Positions 58,301 to 64,000 of a stretch of 64,000 nt of DNA are shown in pieces (positions within the stretch are counted from its first letter, which is position 1; every line of letters begins with the position of its first letter). A program made the translations under genes and the position numbers. Location of the stretch: NCBI RefSeq assembly GCF_037038585.1, contig NC_092560.1:58211049-58275048 (forward strand), read 5' to 3'. The DNA comes from Patagioenas fasciata. Taxonomy: Eukaryota; Chordata; Aves; Columbiformes; Columbidae. The notes below the pieces were generated by a model. It was given only the letters and a program-made list of their open reading frames with translations. It made no database searches and was not told where the DNA came from.

Positions 58301-60297
58301 CACAGTGTTTCACTCTCTGCTTCCACAGACACATATCGGGGACTTCTAATAAAAACATATTTGAATGGTGTTGTTAAATGCACTGCAGTGATGACCTGTG
58401 GCAACAAGTTTTGTGACCTAGTAGAGGCATAAGACAAAATTGAGTGGGACTCTACAAATTTATTTGGGAGGTCCAGGGCTATAAAAAACATAACCAAAAA
58501 AATCTTCATAAAGTAATAAAACAGAAATTCTAATAAGACATCAGAAAGTTCTGATACCTTAACAACTGTATCTCAAAAGAAAAACCCCAACAACAATCGT
58601 CTATGACAAAGACATTAATTATGATAGCAAAGAATATTGTTCTACTAAAAAGTAATGGACTTCACAGCTTTGTACACGATACAGTTCAATACAACACGAT
58701 ACTGAGAAATCTTACTTTTTTCATCAGTGGATGGAATCCTCAAAATAGCTTCAGGAGAATTTCCAGCAGAGTTATAGGCAGTAACAGATATTATATACAC
58801 TTCTTCATTTAAAAGTAAACTAATTTTATTATCAGTAGAGTTGTTAGTAATTTTAAGTGCAATGTTGTTTTCTGGAAAATACTGTATTTTGTAGCCTAGA
58901 ATTCTCCCAGGAGGTGGAAAGCTGTTTAATGGCTATTAAAAAAAAATATGAAGCAGTAAGTATTTCACAGAGTTATTTGCATAATCAAGAGTATAGACTG
59001 TATTAAACAGTCCAGATCAAATTACAAAATGGCTATACTAAATTTAGAAACAAAAGGTACTTCCTTCAGTCCTACCTTCAGGACAGTCAGCTGCAACAAT
59101 TTCATTGAAGGAAAGGTTAAAAAGTCAAATACTGAGATTTCAACCACAAAGAGCCTCTGGTCATTCTAATAGAAGATTAAACACAGCTTTGGTAAGCTGT
59201 ATTATTTAAGAGCAGTTGTAAAGGCTTTCAGTCAGATTTTCCAGTGATCTGAACACAATTAAACTCTTCCTTTCTGCACAGATTACAAAACTCTATTCAT
59301 CTACCATTCAGTAAACAAAAGCCTTTTCAATTCTTCTTTAGTTCAGTGGTTTTTTTTTTTTTTCCAATGACAGAAAACCCCCCTGGCAGTTATATGTTCT
59401 AAATACTTCAACACAACATCAGCTCCAGGATACCAATATGATTAGCACTTCACAAAAAGAGTACTTACCTTCCACATAAGATGTACAGATCTACTTCCAT
59501 CTGAGTGTGAAGACTCAATTACCCTCCACAAATCGACTTTTTCTAAAGGAGCTATTTAAAGACAGAAAAATATATTGAAATTTGTTGTTATATTAATATA
59601 GTTAACAAACAAAAGGTCTAAAAAATACAGTCTAAGAGCAACTTACTAAAAAGAAGTTTTCCCTTGTGAAATTTTGTGCCTTTTTTACCTAATTAGTACA
59701 GCTTCCCTCTTCCTATGTTTCCTTCTGCTTTCTTTTTTTGAAGTTCTAGAGAAGATTTTCTTGTCTTGTTTTATAACTTCTCTATTTAGAATTCATTTTA
59801 TTGGACATACTTGCGACACTACATTTCTGCTACTATCCAACTTAACCATGTTCAGCTTCCATCTACAGTCCTCATTTTTCCATTCTTCACTGTCTGTCTT
59901 CGCCCATTTTTTTCTTTAGCCCTATGTTGTTCGTATCACCTTTCAAATCCTCCTTGCTCTTGTTTTTCAGTTCTCCCTCCTTTGTATTTCAATGAAATAC
60001 TCATGTTCTGTTTAAACAATAGAATTCGAAATCAAGTACATTGATAATATGCTGTAAATACAGTTTTCCATTATTAAATCCTAATGTCCCAAAGTACCAC
60101 CAAAGAAAAACTTAGTAAATAGTTAGCCTACCTTTCTCTTCTGTGCTTGCCGTTTTGACTCTACTCCATTCACTCCAGAATATTGACACATCACTGATAC
60201 ACCGAATGGCAACTGAATATTCTGTGGAGTCCCAAAGACCTGTGAGATGACACGATCCTGTTTTCTCTGCAGAATTCAGTGAGACAGTGATAAATTC
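45745..60297 (-). CDS. IL31RA: IL31RA (gp130-like receptor), 3' part: ten coding exons, 5' end outside window
   Basis: IL31RA pairs with OSMR to bind IL-31 and signals through JAK1/2 and STAT1/3/5 (known for mammals). Ten exons spliced by hand give 1812 nt, 603 residues plus a TAG stop. In order they encode the second half of the cytokine-binding module with FWSEWS, three FN3 domains (with [55 protein letters not shown]), one membrane helix, box 1 ([11 protein letters not shown]) and a tail containing [15 protein letters not shown] and LPEH. Human IL31RA has close equivalents of each, including [20 protein letters not shown]. All joins keep frame. The gene is convergent with IL6ST, as in mammals. 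The first exons (signal peptide and first cytokine-binding half) were not found up to 64 kb. OSMR, LIFR and a second gp130 copy fit worse. Confidence 0.93.
47173..47251 (-). CDS. IL31RA: IL31RA exon: box 1
   Basis: The exon, minus strand, follows CAATGACAG. It encodes [20 protein letters not shown], the box 1 JAK-binding segment (human: LCWPTVPNPAESS). Two in-frame donors are possible: GTG/GTAATA, used here, or CAT/GTGTCT nine bases earlier, which would remove VSV. Phase 0 out is required in either case. Confidence 0.82.
48207..48983 (-). mobile_element. CR1 3' fragment with a 162-residue open frame, in an IL31RA intron
   Basis: The left edge is a clean reversed CR1 terminus (AATCACAGAATGTTAGGGAT). 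A minus-strand frame at 48289-48777 encodes the C-terminus of ORF2 without interruption ([54 protein letters not shown]). It lies in the same direction as IL31RA. It is truncated upstream. Confidence 0.93.
49590..49683 (-). CDS. IL31RA: IL31RA exon: transmembrane helix
   Basis: The exon, minus strand, follows CCTCTAAAG and ends at GTGAGT. It encodes [20 protein letters not shown] followed by [12 protein letters not shown], a membrane helix ended by lysines. It is 94 nt, phase 1 in and 2 out, matching the IL6ST membrane exon in phase. Confidence 0.9.
49965..50165 (-). mobile_element. Old, diverged CR1-like 3' fragment
   Basis: CAGAATCACACAATAATTCA followed by GTTAAAGAAGACATCTGTAG resembles an older CR1 terminus in reverse, and ACCACCTCTCTGGGCA resembles the upstream part. 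Divergence is clearly higher than in the other copies. Confidence 0.6.
51004..51144 (-). CDS. IL31RA: IL31RA exon: FN3 domain 5, second part
   Basis: This 141-nt exon, minus strand, follows CTAAAAAG and ends at GTAAGT. It encodes [20 protein letters not shown], then [16 protein letters not shown] and FKTLKF. The weak pyrimidine tract at the acceptor is unusual, but reading frame and homology support it. It ends in phase 1. Confidence 0.9.
53243..53389 (-). CDS. IL31RA: IL31RA exon: FN3 domain 5, first part
   Basis: This 147-nt exon, minus strand, follows GTGTAG and ends at GTAAGT. It encodes [32 protein letters not shown] and [14 protein letters not shown], matching the human PSEGP, WKEIPKSERKG and NYTIFYQAEGG segments. 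Confidence 0.94.
54023..54041 (-). promoter_or_regulatory. CTCF-like motif in IL31RA intron
   Basis: The minus strand reads CTACTAGGGGGCAATGG, which keeps the AGGGGGC core of the CTCF motif with one weak position before it. The confidence is low without a matrix score. Confidence 0.35.
54689..54790 (-). CDS. IL31RA: IL31RA exon: FN3 domain 4, second part
   Basis: This 102-nt exon, minus strand, follows TTTACAG and ends at GTACGT. It encodes [18 protein letters not shown] and [11 protein letters not shown], very close to the human CYNISVYP and PYSIQAYAKE segments. Confidence 0.93.
55795..55904. repeat. Low-complexity TG/T-rich tract in IL31RA intron
   Basis: The tract is made of degenerate TTTTG and GTTTT units (GTGTTTTTGTGTTTTGTG) without a fixed period. 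Confidence 0.75.
57071..57112. repeat. AT/CATA microsatellite next to the IL31RA donor at 57140
   Basis: TAAATAAATATACATACATA followed by TATATATGTGCGTG is a mixed dinucleotide and tetranucleotide tract in the intron, about 30 bp past the exon end. Confidence 0.7.
57141..57323 (-). CDS. IL31RA: IL31RA exon: FN3 domain 4, first part
   Basis: The exon, minus strand, follows TTTTTAG and ends at GTATGT. It encodes [33 protein letters not shown] and an NSTSW sequon. It is 183 nt long and ends in phase 1. Confidence 0.92.
58716..58932 (-). CDS. IL31RA: IL31RA exon: FN3 domain 3, second part
   Basis: The exon, minus strand, follows TTAATAG and ends at GTAAGA. It encodes [30 protein letters not shown] and LRIPSTDEK, the equivalents of the LGYNIWYYPE and LRIPAIQEK segments of the human receptor. 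It is 217 nt long and ends in phase 1. Confidence 0.92.
59469..59551 (-). CDS. IL31RA: IL31RA exon: FN3 domain 3, first part
   Basis: This 83-nt exon, minus strand, follows AAATAG and ends at GTAAGT. It encodes [15 protein letters not shown] and VHLMWK. Human IL31RA has ELWRV at this position. The length equals IL6ST coding exon 7. Confidence 0.88.
60132..60297 (-). CDS. IL31RA: IL31RA exon: FN3 domain 2, WSxWS box
   Basis: On the minus strand the exon follows CTTTCAG and ends at GTAGGC. It encodes [20 protein letters not shown], then [10 protein letters not shown] and FWSEWSR, the class I cytokine receptor signature. It enters in phase 0 and leaves in phase 1, like IL6ST coding exon 6. Confidence 0.9.
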
Positions 60298-61148
60298 CTG
60301 AAAGTAGATATATGGAGACAAATTATTTGCTATGAAATTACATGCAGATTTATGACTTAGTTTTTTAAAAAAACACAAAGGATGCAGTTTTTCGTGTTTC
60401 CCACCTCACTCCCCTGAAACACAAAACTGCTTGTTCTGCATAGCATCTCAATTTTTCCTGTAAAAGTCCAGGGCCTGAAAAATGCAAGACAAAACCAGGT
60501 CTGCAGTGACCCACCTGTGTCTTGCCCCATGTGGAGCTCACAGGCAGCTCCAGAGCAGCTGTGCTGGCTCACGAGGGGCTGCATGACCGCAGTTCCCACT
60601 GCTGGGAAGCAACTGGGTATTGCTGAAGCCAGTGTCTTGGACACAGCTCTACCTCACAAGCAGAGGCATTCCTGGGGAAGCTATGATCTCCTGCAGTTTG
60701 TGAGCCAGCTCACTACTTGTTTCTTGTTTTGAGTTTTTTTAGTTACATGGTCTCGTAGCTCTTACAGTGTGGTTGTAGATTACCCCAAAGATTATCAGCG
60801 TATGATTAAAACGAAAAGACCAATGAAAATACAGAGAATTCTGGTACCAAGAAAAAATAGAGATGATGGAGCCTTTAAATGGTGAAGGAAGACAAGAATA
60901 TGAGGAATAACCAATGCTATATCTTCTTGGAAAAGTAATTACGTGATTAATTTTGTCATCTTAAAAGGAGCCCACTCACATCTCACCGATGGAAGTCAGA
61001 GAATAGATTGTTGTTCCAAAACAAAAGGTGGAACAAGACAGGAAAAGCAGGAACTGAAATTTATGTATCAACTCACCTGGACTGACAACAGCAAGTAGAA
61101 GAAAACAAAGATTGTTTGTGTTTGTATACAGAAGGACTGACATTAAGA

Positions 61149-61447
61149 TGGGGACAGACTTTTTAGCTGGGCCTGTTCCTATAGGTCAAGGCCTAATGGT
61201 TTTAAACTAAAAGAGGGGAGATGCAGCCTGGACATGAGGAAGAAACCTTTTACAATGAGGGTGGTGAGACACTGGCACATGTTGCCCAGAGAGGTGGTAG
61301 ATGCCCCATCCCTGGAGACATTCAAGGCCAGGCTGGACAAGGCTCTGAGCAACCTGATCCAGTTGCAGATGTCCCTGCTCATTGCAGAGGGTTTGGACTA
61401 GATGACCTTTGAAGGTCCCTTCCAACCCAAACTATTCTCTGAGTCTG
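61149..61447 (+). mobile_element. CR1 3' fragment in the distal IL31RA intron
   Basis: GAGCAACCTGATCCAGTTGC, GGTTTGGACTAGATGACCTT and GAAGGTCCCTTCCAACCC form a characteristic CR1 subfamily end in sense direction. Confidence 0.88.
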
Positions 61448-62015
61448 TATAATCACTATGCCAACAATAATGTCATCTTCTCCAAATTTCAAGAATTAAT
61501 GAATAATTAACGACTGTCCTCCCTCTCAAAATACAGATGACTGAAACAGAAAGACACCAAAATAAATGTTAAAGCTAGCTAAATTCTATCAAGGTCAGCA
61601 AAGGTAAGTTTGGGAATAAGGAAGATTCCCTCTTGAGGGCAAGAATGAAGTAATAATGCCACATAAGTTTACAACAACAGGGCCAAAAACCTGTGAAGAA
61701 GTTCTTGTCTTCTCCCAGTTGAACCTTGCAATGAAAAGTGAAAAAAACTAAAACAATGCAAAACGCAGACACCCACTGCCTTTGAATACCATAAAGGGAA
61801 GGGCACTGACAAACAACTGAAACAACCTCTAATTTCTTTAAATTTTAGTCCATTCTGATCTTAAGAGACGCATTGTCAAAAACAGAAAACTCCTTCTATG
61901 AGAGTAAACTCACTGATTTACAGAACACTGATAAGCAGTTCACAGCAAACTATTGAGATTGTTTTGGCAGGAAGGCTTAAAAGGTTGAGAAAATATCTGT
62001 CATTTGCTCAAACCG

Positions 62016-62037
62016 TTTTTTTTTTTTTTTTTTTTTT
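62016..62037. repeat. Poly-T run of 22 bases
   Basis: A homopolymer run is followed by GGCATATATATGC. No transposon body with a matching tail was recognised beside it. Confidence 0.8.
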
Positions 62038-62339
62038 GGCATATATATGCTGACAGAAAAACAGCTCCTACATATATATAACTGATGGTTTGAGGCTGTC
62101 TTTGTTGGCCATTCCCATTGCATTGGCTATGGACAAACCTATGAATAATGGCTAACATATTACAGGACTAAACTCACTGGATTTTTGTCTTTACTCATCA
62201 TGGTTACTATTTTTCCTCTAGAATGCCTGTGGAAAAATGCAAGTAAGTTCTGAGGAAGGAAACAGATGTAGACTGTATTTGATAGTGAAAAAGATAAAAA
62301 GTGATCCAAGGGGAAAAAGTGATCCCCAAGTGGGATAGG

Positions 62340-63100
62340 GTTGTACCTGGCCTTGCAGCAGTGGGCAGCACTCCAAAACTGATGAAGACCAGGAGGCCTC
62401 CCCATATCCCTGGGGTGAAATTGGTGTGCTCAGCTCACTCCCTGAAATGCCTGTACACCAATGTGTTGTGGGTGTCTATTACAGGCCATCAGATCAGGAT
62501 GAGGAAGCTGACAAGGCCTTCTACAGGCAGCTGAGAGCAGCCTCACAGTCACAGGCCCTGGTTGTTGTGAGGGATTTTAACTTCCCTGATGTTTGCTGGA
62601 AGGACTACTCAGCCAGCCAGCCACAGTCCAGGAGGTTCCTCCAGTGCACTGACAATAACCTCCTGATGCAAATGGTGGATGATCCAACTAGAAGAGGAGC
62701 ACTGCTGGAACACATCCTCACTAACAAGGAGGGTCTGGTTGAAGCGGTAAAGATTGAGGGCTGCCTTAGCTGCAGTGACCATGAAATGGCGCAATTAGGA
62801 TCTCATGTGGCAGGAACAGAATAGCAAGCAGAATCGCAACCCTGGACTTCAGTAGGGCCAACTTTGGCCTTTTTCAAGCAATTGCTAGGGGAAATCCCAT
62901 GGGAAAGGGTACTTGAACATAAAGGGGCCCAAGACAGTTGGCTGGCATTCAGGGACTGCTTCTTCCAATCTCAAAATCAAAGCATCCCAGCACATAGGAA
63001 GTCAAGGAAGGGAGCCAGGAGACCTGCGTGGTTGAATAGAGAACTGCTGGGTAAGCTCAAGTGGAAGAGGAGAGTTTACAGATCATGGAAGGAGGGGCTG
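62340..63100 (+). mobile_element. CR1 internal fragment: endonuclease end of ORF2
   Basis: A frame at 62426-62824 encodes VYYRPSDQDEEADKAFYRQL, VVVRDFNFPDVCW, LLEHILTNKEG and the DHEM motif of the AP-endonuclease domain. After a stop at 62822 the reading resumes in another frame with WERVLEHKGAQDSW and KRKWKRR-like linker sequence to about 63100. The left edge is approximate. Confidence 0.88.
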
Positions 63101-63102
63101 AT

Positions 63103-63405
63103 CCAGGCAGGTTTTGAATGTCTCCAGAGAAGGAGAATCCACAACCTCTCTCGGCAACCTGTTCCAGGGCCCTGTCACCCTCCAGGTAAAGAAGTTTGTC
63201 CTCATATTCAGACGGAACCTCCTGTGCTTCAGTATGTGCCTATTGCCCCTCATCCTATTGCTGGGCGCCACTGAAATGAGTCTGGTCCCACCCTCTTGAC
63301 ATCCACCTTTGAGATATTTATAGGCATTGATAAGATCCCCTCTCAGCCTTCTCTTCTCCAGGTTGAACAGACCCAGCTCTCCCAGCATTTGAAAGGATCT
63401 CATAT
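63103..63405 (-). mobile_element. CR1 ORF2 C-terminal fragment, inverted against its neighbour
   Basis: The minus-strand frame from about 63409 encodes [39 protein letters not shown] and related C-terminal ORF2 sequence. It abuts the sense-oriented endonuclease fragment ending near 63100. Its own 3' untranslated end is missing. Confidence 0.87.
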
Positions 63406-63759
63406 ACATGCAATCATCACAAGGACCAGTGTCTTTAATTCAAAGGGATAAACATCTTGAACAAGCCTTTTAAATAAACATTGGGTTTGTTTCTAACATT
63501 CTGCATGAACCTGAGCCATCCTGCCCATCAGATCATCCCAAATATTATATCTTGGATCCAACAACTAATGTGTCGTACCTACAGTAAAGATGCTTGCCTT
63601 GAGAATGCAAGGAGGATGCTAATTAGAAACAGCTTTTGTATAAGAAACCTTTTTAAAGCTCTGAGGGTTACTATTAGTTACCCTGATTAACTCTTCTCTT
63701 CCAGAATTACAAATTTAACATATAGTACGGTCAAGGAGACATCTCAGTTTAATGAGCTT

Positions 63760-63784
63760 AAAACAAACAAACAAACAAACAAAA
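63760..63784. repeat. (AAAC)n microsatellite
   Basis: About six uninterrupted AAAC units are present. Confidence 0.85.
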
Positions 63785-64000
63785 CCACAAGACAAGCAAC
63801 CTGACCCATTCTTAGATTTGGAAGAGGAAACAGTAAGACTGGGAACATAATCACTTCCATCCTGAGGAGTACTGGAATAGGCCACCTGAAGGAAGCAAAT
63901 AACTAAATACTGGTTTTTCTATAACAGTTCCTTTTAAGTGGCAGAAACTCCAAAAAGTAACTTCCCTTATTTTCCATCTTGCAAAATTTCTGCTTTAATT

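Larger units (their letters stand above)
60298..64000. other. Distal IL31RA intron up to the window edge
   Basis: The next upstream IL31RA exon should encode the first half of the WSxWS-bearing FN3 domain and end in phase 0, like IL6ST coding exon 5. I could not find it on the minus strand up to 64000. The interval therefore appears to be one intron longer than 3.7 kb, carrying three CR1 pieces. Confidence 0.6.

Noticed and set aside
45745..60297. Minus-strand gene as OSMR, LIFR or a second gp130
   Set aside because: The tail block [15 protein letters not shown] and extracellular segments fit IL31RA specifically, and the convergent position next to IL6ST matches the mammalian order. The tail lacks the gp130 STQPLL and YMPQ motifs.
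62340..63405. Simple twin-priming inversion of one CR1 element
   Set aside because: The order seen (sense 5' part, then inverted 3' part) is not the one twin priming produces, and the 3' terminus is missing at the junction.
1..64000. CRISPR arrays, operons, tRNA or rRNA genes
   Set aside because: No regularly spaced repeats, no bacterial gene density and no cloverleaf or rRNA sequence was seen. The window is vertebrate chromosomal DNA.

Overview
The window is vertebrate nuclear DNA and almost certainly avian. It holds two large split genes with GT-AG introns and about a dozen fragments of CR1 non-LTR retrotransposons, the dominant interspersed repeat of bird genomes. I see no prokaryotic genes, CRISPR arrays, tRNA or rRNA genes. 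The species cannot be fixed by eye. In chicken this locus is on chromosome Z (prior knowledge, not visible here).

Left half, + strand (about 2.2-27.8 kb): a complete coding set for IL6ST (gp130), the shared signal transducer of the IL-6 cytokine family. It has 15 coding exons, and every junction I read by hand stays in frame. They give a 914-residue protein: signal peptide, Ig-like domain, two-domain cytokine-binding module with a WSDWS box, three membrane-proximal fibronectin III domains, one membrane helix, box 1, and a long tail with the SHP2/SOCS3 tyrosine and STAT3-type tyrosines. Non-coding 5' exon(s) and the promoter lie off the left edge or were not recognised.

Right half, - strand (about 45.7-60.3 kb, running out of the window on the right): the last ten coding exons of IL31RA (gp130-like receptor), 603 residues from the WSEWS-bearing half of the cytokine-binding module to the stop codon. 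The 5' exons lie beyond 64 kb. The two genes are convergent, as in mammals, and their exon sizes and phases match almost one for one. This marks them as ancient paralogues.

Between the genes (about 27.8-45.7 kb) I found no convincing gene. This interval holds an AT-rich stretch, a GC-rich block (about 31.9-34.5 kb) with a G-quadruplex motif and a strong CTCF-like motif, and CR1 copies, the longest about 1.9 kb.

The main points for a second look are: the third STAT3-type motif of the gp130 tail reads YFKR instead of YFKQ; the IL31RA tail runs about 30 residues past the human end and adds a tyrosine; a 137-bp tandem duplication carries a CR1 tail; two CR1 pieces are joined tail to tail near 63.1 kb; and there is an in-frame tandem splice acceptor at IL6ST coding exon 2. 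I did not find a wholly new biological system.
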